Source: Pedobacter psychrodurus
GTDB taxonomy: Bacteria > Bacteroidota > Bacteroidia > Sphingobacteriales > Sphingobacteriaceae
DNA length: 64,000 nucleotides
NCBI RefSeq assembly: GCF_004331735.1
Contig: NZ_SJSO01000005.1
Span: forward strand, 62,001-126,000
Direction of reading: 5' to 3'
Below the pieces are notes generated by a model. The model did not search any database. It had not been told where the DNA came from and saw only the letters and a program-made list of their open reading frames with translations. Position 1 is the stretch's first letter, and each line of letters starts with the position of its first letter. Both the position numbers and the translations under genes were made by a program. Below are positions 8,488 to 17,994 of this stretch, piece by piece.

Positions 8488-11400
8488 CTTATTAAATATA
8501 TTACACCCGTTTTCTTTGGAGGAGATGAATCGTAAGCCATCCCTTTCCAATCGCTGCCATTAATAAATTTTATATCTACTTTCCAGTAATAAACACCTTG
8601 CGGTTGTTCCTGAGCTTTATAAGTGCCGTCCCAGCCCTCCAGCGGGGCGCCATCATCCAGTTTGGTGGTTTCCCAAAGTAATTGTCCCCATTTGTTAAAA
8701 ACAGACATCTGCCATTCTTTTATGCCTCGGCCTTTTGCCTTGAAAACTTTAATCTCGTTTTTCGCGCTTGCAGGCATAAATGAATTGGGGATGTTTAAGT
8801 AGCCTGGTACTCCGATAATCCTCACCGATTGGAAAGTGCTGGAAGAACAACCTTCTTTGCTCAGCACTTTGAGGGTTACATTATAAACCCCTTCGTTGGC
8901 ATAGGTGTGATTTGGGTTTTGTAAAGTTGACGTAGAGCCATCACCAAAAGTCCATTCCCAGCTTACTGCATTGGTGCTGATATCTTTAAAGGCGAATGAA
9001 TAATTCGGAATGGATGTTTCATTGCCTGGACTAACAGTAAAGGTGGCCACTGGCGGTGCAACAATATGGATAAAATCGGCTATTGCTGTGGTGTTGGTAC
9101 AGCCTAATGCATTGGTAGTAGTTAAAGTAACAGGGTAATTTATGCCAGATCCGGTGTAGGTATGCTGTGGCTCAAATTCAGTTGAGGTTGGAGAACCATC
9201 GCCAAAATCCCATAGGTAGCCCACCGCGCCAACACTCGTGTTTTTAAATTTAACCATTAGATTGGTACAACCAGAGGTTTTTTCGGTAGTAAAGCTTACT
9301 GTTGGCTGCGCTAAGATGGTAACAGTTTCTGTAGTGAAACTATGCGAACAGTCATTCTCTGCATCTAACCTGATGGTATATTTTCCAGGTTTGGTAAAGG
9401 TGTATGGATAAACACCGGTGGTATTGGAGAATGCCGTATTGATTTCGCCCGTATCTTCATTGGTAAAGGTGTAAAGAAATCTGCTCGCTCCACTGGTATT
9501 GTTCACAAAATTAACAACGAAAGGAGCACAGCCTTTTTTCTCATTACCATTTACCACCAGTTCTGCAATAACGTTGTTTGGCGAAACCACAATGGTGCTA
9601 TTAGAAATGCTTGTTCCGCAAGCATTTTTTGCAGTCATCGTTATAATAAAATCCTTAACTATAAGTGTTTTAAATATATGACTTACCGTTCTCCTATCTG
9701 GATAGGTTTCTGGGGCCGTGCCATCACCAAAATCATAAGTATAGGTTGTGCCCGCGCTTTCAGGAGAGGTATTGCTAAAGTTTACAAGCAGATCAGAACA
9801 GCCTGTTGTTTTATCAGGCGAAAATATAGAAACAGGTTTTGCATGCACAGTAACTGTCGCGTTTTTTATAATTGGAGGGCCACACGGTGTGGTGGTTTCT
9901 AAAGTAACATTATACACAATGTCTTTTCCGGTCGGGTCTGCTAAAAAAATTTGTGCAGCTGGTTGGGCTAAAATTGATGTTTGTCCATTACCGAAATTCC
10001 ATTTAAATGTTGCGCCAGTAAGGGGGGTAGTCGTATTGGTAAAGGTAACATTAAGTGGCCCGCAGCCTTCAGCTACACTTTGTGTAAAAGAAGGTGTAAT
10101 TACTGGAAGCGTACTAAATACCTCACTTTTTTCATCAGTATTACAACCTAAACTACTCGTAACAACGAGCTTTATGGTTACGCTTTCATTTCCGTTTAAT
10201 ATGGTATAACCAGGAAATACTGGCCCTATTCCGATCTGTACATTATTGGCAAACCAGGTATAAATACTATTCCTGTCAGGATATAAAGTTGCGGCAATAT
10301 TGTTTGCATCTAGAATAAAAGGTGCACAGCCAACATTTTTATTATAAGTAATTTCCGCCTGGGCATGAGGGTTAACCGTTATCTGAATCTGGTTGCTTAT
10401 GTCGTTACTGCAAGCGCCGCTGGCTACTGTTCGACGGTAATAAATGCTTGCAGTTGGTGTTGGAGGCGTAAAGCTTATACTGTTTGCGCCCAATACATCG
10501 CTCCAGGCTGTTCCATTTAAGCTCGATTGCCATTGATAAATGTACACTCCACTGCCACCACTTGGTAGGGCACCTGTTAATGGAGCTGAGACTGTGCCGA
10601 TACAGATATTTTGATCGGCAGAAATGATATTGTTGATTAAACCCGGCAAAACGGTAATCTGTAACGAATTACTAATTGAAGTACAGATGGTACTATTTAC
10701 CAATCTTCTGAAATAGGTTGAAGAGTTTGCAATCAGGGTTAAGTCTTTATTAATGGCTGAAGGAACATTGCTCCAGGTATTTCCGTCGGCACTGCTTTGC
10801 CATTGGTATGCAAATGTTCCTGTTCCGCCAGTTGGGGTATCTCCGGTAATGGTGATACTTTGGCCGGCACAAACTGGCACTGATGATGGCCCAATATTAT
10901 TGGTAACAGGTGAGTAATAGGTAACGGTAACATCATCAACAGATGGAGGACAACCATTGAAACCAGAAATAGTCCACCTGAAGGTATAAGTTTGCCCTGG
11001 TACCAAACCAGTAACTACGGTGTTGTAAAGAGCAGGATCGGTAATGGTAATACCGGTTTGTGCCGATATTAAAGTCCATGCGCCACTGTTTGGCGAAGGG
11101 TTATTTCCGTTTAAAGTAATGCCGTTCCCACTGCACAGGTTTTGATCTGCCCCTGCATTTGCAGCAACGGTGCCAGGATTTACCGTGATGGTAGTTATGG
11201 TTGATATGGCTTCTGCACAACTACCACTCTGTACTACCGCACGGTACTGTGTGGTTATGGTGAGGTTAGAAAATAGATATGGATTTGCTGTTGAGGTAAT
11301 GGTAGACCAGTTTAAACCGTTGTCAATAGATCTTTCCCAACGGATGATATTTCCAACTTGCCCGCTTAAACTGATAATTCCGCCATTTGCACCTGCACAT

Positions 11401-14400
11401 ACATTCACATCACCTGCGATTGTGCCACCAACACTTAGCGGGTTAACGGTGATCTGAACATCGTCACTGGATGTTGAACAGCTGGTATCGCTTATTGTCC
11501 ATTTAAAAGTATAGGCATTTCCTGCCTGCAGACCAGATATTGCTGTATTACTTTGAGTATCGTCTGCAAATGTTACAGTTGTAGGGGCAGAAACGATTGT
11601 CCACTTGCCTGTGCCTACTATTGGGCTGTTTCCTTTTAAAGTATAGGTTGTAGTGTTACAGATGGCCTCATTCGGTCCTGCATTTGGCAGTGTTGCACTT
11701 GGTAAAACCGTAATGGTAATGCTGGCGGGTGTACCTGGACAACCATTTGTTGATATAGGTGTAATGGTGTAAGTTACCGTACCTGCTGTGGTGCCTGAAT
11801 TGGTTAGGATATCGTTGATTTGCGTTCCTGCCGATGCTACCGTTCTATTGCTATTCCCGGTTATTGCTCCGGTTACCACACTCGTATAAGTATAGTTTAC
11901 ACCTGTTAGGTTTGCCGTTAAGTTAATGGCCGATGAAGTGGTATTACAGATGCTTGCATTGACTGCCGTTGGCGTTACAATAGGGTTGGGTTTAACCAAA
12001 ACCGACAAGGTGAATGTTGTTCCGTCACAGCCATCAAAATGAGGAGTGATGATATAAGTTACGTTTGCATCGTCATTTAGATCGGTATTGGTAAGGATAT
12101 CGTTAATGGGCCCGCTTCCGTTAGCAGTATAGCCAGTTGCAGTACCAGTAGCAGTCCAGGTGTAGGTAACACCCACAACGGCAGATGTAGGTGTATAGGC
12201 AACACTTTTATCCGTACAGATGGTTTTAGTTGCCGGGCTTGTTAAACTGATATTAGGTTTTATTTTAAGAATAATATCGTCATCAATTTGATTGCAGGGG
12301 GCGGCCAGTGCGGTAGTAACCCTTAATCGTAAAGTAATCGTACCCGCTGTTTTTTCGGCTGCGGTTGGAGTATAAGTTGCGTTTAAATCATTTCTGCTAG
12401 GCGTAAATGTTCCTAATCCGCCAATCCAGGCTTGTGTAGTAGTCGTACCTGTTATGGTTCCGCTAAGCGTAAAACTGGGGTCGTTAAAACAGATATTTTG
12501 ATCTGGTCCTGCGCTAATCACTGGTGCCGTACTGAAGGTCAGGATTTGGGTATCGCTTGCAGTACCGCAATTATTTTTGTGTACAACAGTTACAGTATAA
12601 GTATCGTAGCTATCGAACTTGATGGATGGGTATTTAGAATTGGCAGTTGTGCCGCCAGTAAAGCTATAGGTGCCCGATCCCGATGGAACAACAGTCCAGG
12701 CATAACTATCGGGTAAATCTTTTGTGGTGCCTGTTATTAATGTTTGGGTTGGCCCTGTTGTGGTATTGTTAAAATCGTAAGTAGCCAGGTTACACAGGGT
12801 AATATCAGGCGATAGCGTAGCTACGGGACTCGCATTAACTACAACAGTTTGTGGTAGGCTGGTAATTACACCACATGATGGAGTGCTGATGCTTAAAGTA
12901 ATGGTATAGGTGCCAGGGCTGGTAAAATTGAACTCCGGTTCTTTGCTCGCGGCATTTGTGCCACCAGCAAAACCTACCGCTGGGCTAACTGACCATGAAT
13001 AGTTATTGGCTGCATTGCAGATATTGTCTAAAACCGAAAGGTCGGTAGCTTTTAAAGTTGTTCCTGAGCAAATGGTATTTGATGGTAAACTAAAATCTGG
13101 CTTGGGTGGGTCTTGGATGCAGATTTTCATTTCTACCGGATCGGCATCACACTCACCTGTAATGTTTTTAGATTCTAGCCGGATGGTATACTCTCCATGG
13201 GTTGGGAATTTGTAAACAAAATTGAATGATTTTGGCTTATCAGCCTCTTTAATCACACCATCAACATACCAGTTATAGGTTACATTATTGGGTGTACAAG
13301 CTGCTGTATTGTTGTTTGGGTTTTCGCCCAAAACAGACGTATTCACAAATGTGATGTTGGCATTGGTACAGCCCGGCGTATTAAATGCAAATGAATTTAT
13401 CGGTTTTACCACTACTTTGGCCGAAGAGGAAACAGGTGTGCCCATTGTTGTGCAGAAAGCATTCGATACATTAATGGATACATCAAAAGCGTTGTAAATT
13501 GTGCCTGCACTAGAGGTAGAAACACTTCCGCAAGAAGATCTGGTATAAGCATGTGTAACCTTGCCGCCATTGGCAATAATCTCGCAAAGGGTATAGGTTG
13601 AGGTGGTTTGATCACCCCAGGTAATTGTATAAATATCTCCAGGGAAGTTGTTTTGAATACCTGCGCTCGAAGTCACATCTACATTAAATGTTAATGCACC
13701 CAATGGCAAACAAACCACCGTATTGCCTGAATTAGCAAAGGCTGTGATCGCTTTGTTGTTGATCAGCAGGTAGGCCTTTGTTGCCACAGACCCATCGGGC
13801 ATTACGGCCTTGGTATAAATGGTATAATGTGACTGTTGGGCCGTAAAAGGTTGTATCGCAGTAGGGAAATTGATTAAAGTTGGGCTCGCTCCATTTACTT
13901 CATCAGTTATGCTTGCGGTAACTGTACTATTTGCTGTAGAAGTATTTGTAAGGAAGAAAGAATTATTGGCTTTGCTGGTGCAGGTACCAAAAGTTTCGTC
14001 GTTTGCAGCATTTAGCAATGTTGATGTTAATTTAGCCTCAACTGGCAGTCCTGCCTTTACTTCAAAAGCAGTTGATGGTGTGCTTGTGAATGCCGGAGCA
14101 GTAGATTTTATCCTAACCTGATAACCCGTTCCTGGGGTAAGGCTCGCGGGAAGTTTGCCATTTATATAGGTACTGTAAAAACCAGTGTAACTGCCAATAA
14201 GTATTTCGGCGCCAAAACTTCCATTCTGATCGGAAAGGTACAATTGAAATTGGTTACCCTGTGAAGCACAGCCTGCACTGATATTAAAAGGAACTGCAAT
14301 GGTGCTGCCTGGGGTAAAAGGGCCTGCATCTACTGAGCCTATAGTAATTTGAGCGAAAACATTTGACGTGAACAAGAATGCCCCTAAAAATAGGACAAAA

Positions 14401-14432
14401 GAAAGCCATTTCCTTTTACAACGAATCTTCAT
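8484..14432 (-). CDS. Giant PKD/Ig-repeat cell-surface adhesin with T9SS type-B (gliding-motility) C-terminal domain
   Basis: A 1982-residue exported protein. Residues 1-28 are a signal peptide ending NVFAQ. The body is a Thr/Ser/Asn-rich array of beta-sandwich repeats: Ig-like/SprB-like units with recurring N-x-C-x-G and GNNPSP-type turns (about residues 600-1400), and at least four clear PKD domains toward the C-terminus with the YxWDFGDGS consensus (FKWNFGNGQTS, YTYDFGDGT, YLWDFGDGSPTS, WEWTFGDGSTS). The last ~100 residues form a type-B CTD: IPNSFMP, FNKWGQLLWET, GWDGTYKAQEQPQGVYYWKV. This targets the protein through T9SS, and the PorP/SprF gene overlaps its stop. Likely role: surface adhesion or gliding, as for SprB. 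No protease or glycosidase domain was recognised. Composition is uniform with no sign of frameshift. Confidence 0.9.
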   Translation of the reverse strand: MKIRCKRKWLSFVLFLGAFLFTSNVFAQITIGSVDAGPFTPGSTIAVPFNISAGCASQGNQFQLYLSDQNGSFGAEILIGSYTGFYSTYINGKLPASLTPGTGYQVRIKSTAPAFTSTPSTAFEVKAGLPVEAKLTSTLLNAANDETFGTCTSKANNSFFLTNTSTANSTVTASITDEVNGASPTLINFPTAIQPFTAQQSHYTIYTKAVMPDGSVATKAYLLINNKAITAFANSGNTVVCLPLGALTFNVDVTSSAGIQNNFPGDIYTITWGDQTTSTYTLCEIIANGGKVTHAYTRSSCGSVSTSSAGTIYNAFDVSINVSNAFCTTMGTPVSSSAKVVVKPINSFAFNTPGCTNANITFVNTSVLGENPNNNTAACTPNNVTYNWYVDGVIKEADKPKSFNFVYKFPTHGEYTIRLESKNITGECDADPVEMKICIQDPPKPDFSLPSNTICSGTTLKATDLSVLDNICNAANNYSWSVSPAVGFAGGTNAASKEPEFNFTSPGTYTITLSISTPSCGVITSLPQTVVVNASPVATLSPDITLCNLATYDFNNTTTGPTQTLITGTTKDLPDSYAWTVVPSGSGTYSFTGGTTANSKYPSIKFDSYDTYTVTVVHKNNCGTASDTQILTFSTAPVISAGPDQNICFNDPSFTLSGTITGTTTTQAWIGGLGTFTPSRNDLNATYTPTAAEKTAGTITLRLRVTTALAAPCNQIDDDIILKIKPNISLTSPATKTICTDKSVAYTPTSAVVGVTYTWTATGTATGYTANGSGPINDILTNTDLNDDANVTYIITPHFDGCDGTTFTLSVLVKPNPIVTPTAVNASICNTTSSAINLTANLTGVNYTYTSVVTGAITGNSNRTVASAGTQINDILTNSGTTAGTVTYTITPISTNGCPGTPASITITVLPSATLPNAGPNEAICNTTTYTLKGNSPIVGTGKWTIVSAPTTVTFADDTQSNTAISGLQAGNAYTFKWTISDTSCSTSSDDVQITVNPLSVGGTIAGDVNVCAGANGGIISLSGQVGNIIRWERSIDNGLNWSTITSTANPYLFSNLTITTQYRAVVQSGSCAEAISTITTITVNPGTVAANAGADQNLCSGNGITLNGNNPSPNSGAWTLISAQTGITITDPALYNTVVTGLVPGQTYTFRWTISGFNGCPPSVDDVTVTYYSPVTNNIGPSSVPVCAGQSITITGDTPTGGTGTFAYQWQSSADGNTWSNVPSAINKDLTLIANSSTYFRRLVNSTICTSISNSLQITVLPGLINNIISADQNICIGTVSAPLTGALPSGGSGVYIYQWQSSLNGTAWSDVLGANSISFTPPTPTASIYYRRTVASGACSNDISNQIQITVNPHAQAEITYNKNVGCAPFILDANNIAATLYPDRNSIYTWFANNVQIGIGPVFPGYTILNGNESVTIKLVVTSSLGCNTDEKSEVFSTLPVITPSFTQSVAEGCGPLNVTFTNTTTPLTGATFKWNFGNGQTSILAQPAAQIFLADPTGKDIVYNVTLETTTPCGPPIIKNATVTVHAKPVSIFSPDKTTGCSDLLVNFSNTSPESAGTTYTYDFGDGTAPETYPDRRTVSHIFKTLIVKDFIITMTAKNACGTSISNSTIVVSPNNVIAELVVNGNEKKGCAPFVVNFVNNTSGASRFLYTFTNEDTGEINTAFSNTTGVYPYTFTKPGKYTIRLDAENDCSHSFTTETVTILAQPTVSFTTEKTSGCTNLMVKFKNTSVGAVGYLWDFGDGSPTSTEFEPQHTYTGSGINYPVTLTTTNALGCTNTTAIADFIHIVAPPVATFTVSPGNETSIPNYSFAFKDISTNAVSWEWTFGDGSTSTLQNPNHTYANEGVYNVTLKVLSKEGCSSSTFQSVRIIGVPGYLNIPNSFMPASAKNEIKVFKAKGRGIKEWQMSVFNKWGQLLWETTKLDDGAPLEGWDGTYKAQEQPQGVYYWKVDIKFINGSDWKGMAYDSSPPKKTGVIYLIR

Positions 14433-14655
14433 AAATCTCTAACACTAGGGAATGATTTTATTGCGTTCTGAAAGCCTTGTTAGTAAACTTGCTTTAATCC
14501 AATCTCAGAAATGAGTATTAGATCTAAGACGCGTCAATAAATATTCGAGGGTAAAGAACGTAATTTTTAGATTACAGTTTCAAAATTTTACACCAACATT
14601 AACTAAATGAACGGGTTATAGAATTGATGAAACAGCGTTTTTAATGGCAAATAAG

Positions 14656-14692
14656 CATAAAAAAACCCTCAAGGCATTATACCTTGAGGGTG
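14656..14692 (-). terminator. Terminator of the groES-groEL transcript
   Basis: A perfect 10-bp stem (ACCCTCAAGG / CCTTGAGGGT) with a 7-base loop. On the minus strand it is followed by a run of seven T, 37 bases past the groEL stop. Confidence 0.9.
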
Positions 14693-14728
14693 TATTTTTA
14701 CACGAAATCGTTTCGCTACAGAATGGTA

Positions 14729-16363
14729 TTACATCATACCACCCATACCACCGCCGCCCATTGGAGGCATTGGAGCACCACCTTCTTCAGGTTCGTCAGC
14801 TAAAACAACTTCTGTAGTTAATAACATCGCTGCAATAGATGCTGCATTTTCTAATGCTACACGGCTTACTTTAGTTGGGTCGATAACACCAGCGCCAATT
14901 AAGTTTTCGTAAACATCTGTACGGGCATTGTAACCGAAATCTGCTTTACCTTCTTTAACTTTTTGAACTACGATAGAACCTTCAATACCTGCATTTTCGC
15001 AAATTTGACGTAATGGCTCTTCGATAGCGCGACGAATAATCTGGATACCAGTATTTTCATCCTCGTTAGCACCTTTTAAATTAGCTAAAGCTTCAACCGC
15101 ACGGATAAATGCAACACCACCACCAGCAACAATACCTTCTTCAACAGCCGCACGGGTTGCATGTAAAGCATCATCAACACGGTCTTTTTTCTCTTTCATT
15201 TCAATCTCACTAGCTGCACCTACATAAAGAACTGCAACACCACCAGCTAATTTAGCTAAACGCTCTTGTAATTTTTCTTTATCGTAATCAGATGTAGTAG
15301 TTTCGATCTGAGATTTAATTTGGCTAACACGTGATTTAATGTCATCCGAGTTACCAGCGCCATTAATTACAGTTGTATTGTCTTTATCAACAACAACTTT
15401 CTCAGCAGAACCTAAGTAAGTTAAATCAGCATTTTCTAATTTGTAACCTCTTTCTTCTGATACCACAATACCACCAGTTAAGATCGCGATGTCTTCTAAC
15501 ATTGCTTTTCTTCTGTCGCCAAAACCAGGAGCTTTAACAGCAACCACTTTTAACGAACCACGGATTTTATTTACTACCAATGTTGCTAAAGCTTCACCAT
15601 CTAAATCCTCAGAAATGATAACCAATGGTTTACCAGTTTGAACAGTTTTTTCTAAAACCGGCAACAATTCTTTCATGTTACTGATTTTTTTGTCGTAGAT
15701 TAAAATGTAAGGGTTTTCTAATTCAGCTTCCATTTTATCTGCATTGGTAACAAAATATGGAGATAAATAACCTCTGTCGAATTGCATACCTTCTACTGTT
15801 TTAACTTCAGTTTCAGTACCTTTTGCTTCTTCAACAGTAATTACACCATCTTTACCAACTTTGCTCATTGCCTCAGCAATTAACGAACCGATAACTTCGT
15901 CGTTGTTAGCCGAGATAGAGGCAACTTGTTTAATTTTATTGTTATCATCACCAACCGCTTGTGATTGAGATTTTAAGTTTTCTACAACAGCAGCAACCGC
16001 TTTATCAATACCACGTTTTAAATCCATTGGGTTTGCACCAGCAGCAACGTTTTTAATACCTGTAGTAATAATTGCCTGAGCCAATACAGTAGCAGTAGTA
16101 GTACCATCACCAGCAATATCAGCTGTTTTTGAAGCTACTTCTTTAACCATTTGAGCACCCATGTTCTCAACTGCATCTTTCAATTCGATTTCTTTTGCAA
16201 CTGTAACACCATCTTTAGTGATTGCTGGTGAACCGAATTTTTTATCGATAATTACGTTACGGCCTTTTGGACCTAAAGTTACTTTTACTGCATTTGCAAG
16301 AATATCAACACCTCTTTTCAGGGCGTCGCGTGCTTCTACGTTATATTTTACTTGTTTTGACAT
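14729..16363 (-). CDS. groEL: 60-kDa chaperonin GroEL
   Basis: Cytoplasmic 14-mer chaperonin that folds proteins in its cavity with the GroES lid, using ATP. The 544-residue sequence matches the family length. Recognisable parts: N-terminal [17 protein letters not shown], the nucleotide-binding [22 protein letters not shown], the apical-domain segment [15 protein letters not shown], the intermediate/equatorial return GGGVAFIRA, and the flexible GGM-rich tail ([14 protein letters not shown]). It follows groES on the same strand after a 152-base spacer, and a strong terminator follows. Only one groEL copy is in the window. Confidence 0.99.
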   Translation of the reverse strand: MSKQVKYNVEARDALKRGVDILANAVKVTLGPKGRNVIIDKKFGSPAITKDGVTVAKEIELKDAVENMGAQMVKEVASKTADIAGDGTTTATVLAQAIITTGIKNVAAGANPMDLKRGIDKAVAAVVENLKSQSQAVGDDNNKIKQVASISANNDEVIGSLIAEAMSKVGKDGVITVEEAKGTETEVKTVEGMQFDRGYLSPYFVTNADKMEAELENPYILIYDKKISNMKELLPVLEKTVQTGKPLVIISEDLDGEALATLVVNKIRGSLKVVAVKAPGFGDRRKAMLEDIAILTGGIVVSEERGYKLENADLTYLGSAEKVVVDKDNTTVINGAGNSDDIKSRVSQIKSQIETTTSDYDKEKLQERLAKLAGGVAVLYVGAASEIEMKEKKDRVDDALHATRAAVEEGIVAGGGVAFIRAVEALANLKGANEDENTGIQIIRRAIEEPLRQICENAGIEGSIVVQKVKEGKADFGYNARTDVYENLIGAGVIDPTKVSRVALENAASIAAMLLTTEVVLADEPEEGGAPMPPMGGGGMGGMM

Positions 16364-16473
16364 TATTTTTTAAATTTTGAATGATGTATGAGAGAATGTT
16401 TGAATTTCGAAATATTCTATTATTTTAAATCATTCATTCTATCATTTAATTATTTATTTCTTTGATTCATGCT

Positions 16474-16503
16474 GGAATTCACTCATTCGGAACTCAGTCA
16501 TTC
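16474..16503. repeat. 15-bp imperfect tandem duplication in the groES-groEL spacer
   Basis: GGAATTCACTCATTC is followed directly by GGAACTCAGTCATTC (13 of 15 identical). The surrounding spacer is AT-rich with several more TCATTC-like words. No hairpin or promoter was found in it. Confidence 0.6.
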
Positions 16504-16515
16504 AATCCTAAATTA

Positions 16516-16806
16516 TTACCCAACAACAGCGTAAATATCAGTTTCGCGCATAATTAAGTAATCTTTACCTTCGTAAGGGAATTCGGTACCACCATATTTA
16601 CCGTAAATTACAACATCGCCAACTTTCACACTCGCTTTTTTACCTTCAGAATCTTCTTCAGAAACAGAAACTACAGTTCCTTTAGATGGTTTTTCTTTTG
16701 CGGTATCAGGGATATACAAACCTGATGCAGTTTTTTCTTCTGCCGCAGCCGGTTCAACTATTACTCTGTTTGAACTGCCAGCAATTGGTTTAAGGTTTAA
16801 CGCCAT
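16516..16806 (-). CDS. groES: 10-kDa co-chaperonin GroES
   Basis: Heptameric lid of GroEL. 96 residues, typical length. Visible signatures are the N-terminal LKPIAGSSNRVIVEP, the mobile-loop region EEKTASGLYIPDTAKEKPSKG that contacts GroEL, the roof segment, and GDVVIYGKYGGTEF near the C-terminus. It is first in the groES-groEL operon. The upstream sequence shows neither a CIRCE inverted repeat nor an obvious TAnnTTTG box. A GACA-N14-TGTC inverted pair lies about 85-110 bases upstream, but its role is unknown. Confidence 0.98.
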   Translation of the reverse strand: MALNLKPIAGSSNRVIVEPAAAEEKTASGLYIPDTAKEKPSKGTVVSVSEEDSEGKKASVKVGDVVIYGKYGGTEFPYEGKDYLIMRETDIYAVVG

Positions 16807-17118
16807 AACTTTTATTATTTTTTTATTTTGATTTGAGTTTTTTAACTAAGCTTACAATTAACACTTTTTATGCCAAGAGGTTTTGAGGGACAAATTTTCA
16901 CCAAACTGTCAAACTTTTTACGCTAATTGAGAATGTGGGTGTCAGCATGGCAGTAAGTTTTTAATTTTTTTTAGCCAGATTTATTATTTAATCACTAGTC
17001 GTCATTTCGAGCGGAGTGTAGCGAAGTCGAGAAATCTGCTGGTTAGATCTCTCCATTCCACTGCGTTTCAGTCGAGATGACGGCTGGATTATTGAAATAT
17101 GTTAATGTTTCGACCCTT
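16807..17118. other. 312-bp intergenic region upstream of groES
   Basis: It must contain the groESL promoter but no box was recognised with confidence. The part nearest groES is A/T-rich. The distal part holds a palindromic repeat element (16999-17083), listed separately. Confidence 0.5.
16999..17083. repeat. Palindromic intergenic element with CGTCAT...ATGACG ends (TTTCGA type)
   Basis: CGTCATTTCGA (17000-17010) pairs with TCGAGATGACG (17072-17082) with one mismatch. Inside, GAGAAATCT and AGATCTCTC are a second partially paired set. The outer ends are the same as in the elements at 17913, 26415 and 58129. Confidence 0.65.
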
Positions 17119-17880
17119 TTATATCGCCTTTTCCGTTAAATATTTCCAATACCTTTTAGGCACATGCTGCAGATGGAGTTTTGTATTTTTTCGGGCTACA
17201 ATGTTTGCACTTTTAAAATAATCTTTCCAGAGGGTAGCGTATAATGCCTCACCTTCGTCCATTAAAACTGGTGCAAGATTGTGTTTATTTGCACCGTTGC
17301 TAAAGCTGATGGTAATTTCCTCAACGCTTGCTAAATTATAATGTAGGCCATATTTGCGTTTTAAATCGTAAATCACCCATTGCTGATCGGCATAGCGGTT
17401 TTTAAAGTGATTGGATATTAATGGCAGCACATTAAAATCAGGATCTATATTGGCATAAAATATCCCATCGCCCGTTTTTTGAAATCGAATAAAGGCTTCC
17501 ATCCTATGTTTTTCCCTTTCTACACTTTTGGCATATTTAGCCAATGCAATTACATGCGGATTGCCATAATTACTTTCTGCACCCATTTGATTTTGAAAAA
17601 TGTATATAGTGAATTGGAAGAGGTGGTTGTAAGCCTCGGGTATTTCTGATAAATAGCTGCAATAGTATTTGCGCTGCCAATCCTTTTTTATTTTCTTTTG
17701 CAGCCCTACCCAAACCCGATCAGCTTTTTTTGCATTGGTGGTAACCGTAAAGCTTTCTGCAAAAGCTTCGGGTTGGAAAATTGAAATAGATTTTAGCATC
17801 ACTTTTCCTGGCTTGCGTTCAAACCATTCGAAAACAGCGGTTAATAAACCTTGAAAAGTGCCATCAAAAATGTAAGTCAT
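17119..17880 (-). CDS. DUF4130 / probable DNA metabolism protein paired with radical SAM
   Basis: Recognised as the DUF4130 / TIGR03915 type protein that almost always sits beside the DNA modification/repair radical-SAM enzyme (TIGR03916). In many other bacteria this protein is fused to a uracil-DNA-glycosylase-like domain; here the 253-residue product is the linker domain alone. Visible features: N-terminal YIFDGTFQGLLTAVFEWF, the mid-region KRKYGLHYNLASVEEITISF, and the conserved end LHLQHVPKRYWKYLTEK. No signal peptide or membrane segment, so cytoplasmic. It is second after the radical-SAM gene, 114 bases downstream, with a palindromic repeat in the gap. Biochemical function is unknown. 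The family call rests on recalled sequence character, not a search. Confidence 0.8.
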   Translation of the reverse strand: MTYIFDGTFQGLLTAVFEWFERKPGKVMLKSISIFQPEAFAESFTVTTNAKKADRVWVGLQKKIKKDWQRKYYCSYLSEIPEAYNHLFQFTIYIFQNQMGAESNYGNPHVIALAKYAKSVEREKHRMEAFIRFQKTGDGIFYANIDPDFNVLPLISNHFKNRYADQQWVIYDLKRKYGLHYNLASVEEITISFSNGANKHNLAPVLMDEGEALYATLWKDYFKSANIVARKNTKLHLQHVPKRYWKYLTEKAI

Positions 17881-17912
17881 TGGAGGTATTTATGTTGACA
17901 GGTTTAAACTTT

Positions 17913-17986
17913 GGTCGTCATTCCCGCGAAGGCGTGAACCTTAATGCTATAGCTTGAGATTCCCAATCAAGTTGGGAATGATGACC
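17913..17986. repeat. Palindromic intergenic element, copy 1 of the TCATTCCC type
   Basis: GGTCGTCATTCCC (17913-17925) pairs with GGGAATGATGACC (17974-17986), one mismatch in 13. It holds inner hairpins CGCGAAGGCG and TTCCCAATCAAGTTGGGAA. It is the reverse-complement counterpart of the element at 58129-58200 and sits in the spacer between the radical-SAM and DUF4130 genes. Confidence 0.8.
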
Positions 17987-17994
17987 GCGAGGGT

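Noticed and set aside
9748..10209. 153-codon open frame antisense to the giant adhesin
   Set aside because: The adhesin frame on the other strand is clearly real (PKD motifs, CTD); the Thr/Val-rich repeats produce long antisense frames by composition.
16807..16920. CIRCE-type heat-shock operator upstream of groES
   Set aside because: No TTAGCACTC-N9-GAGTGCTAA repeat; only a weak GACA/TGTC pair was found.
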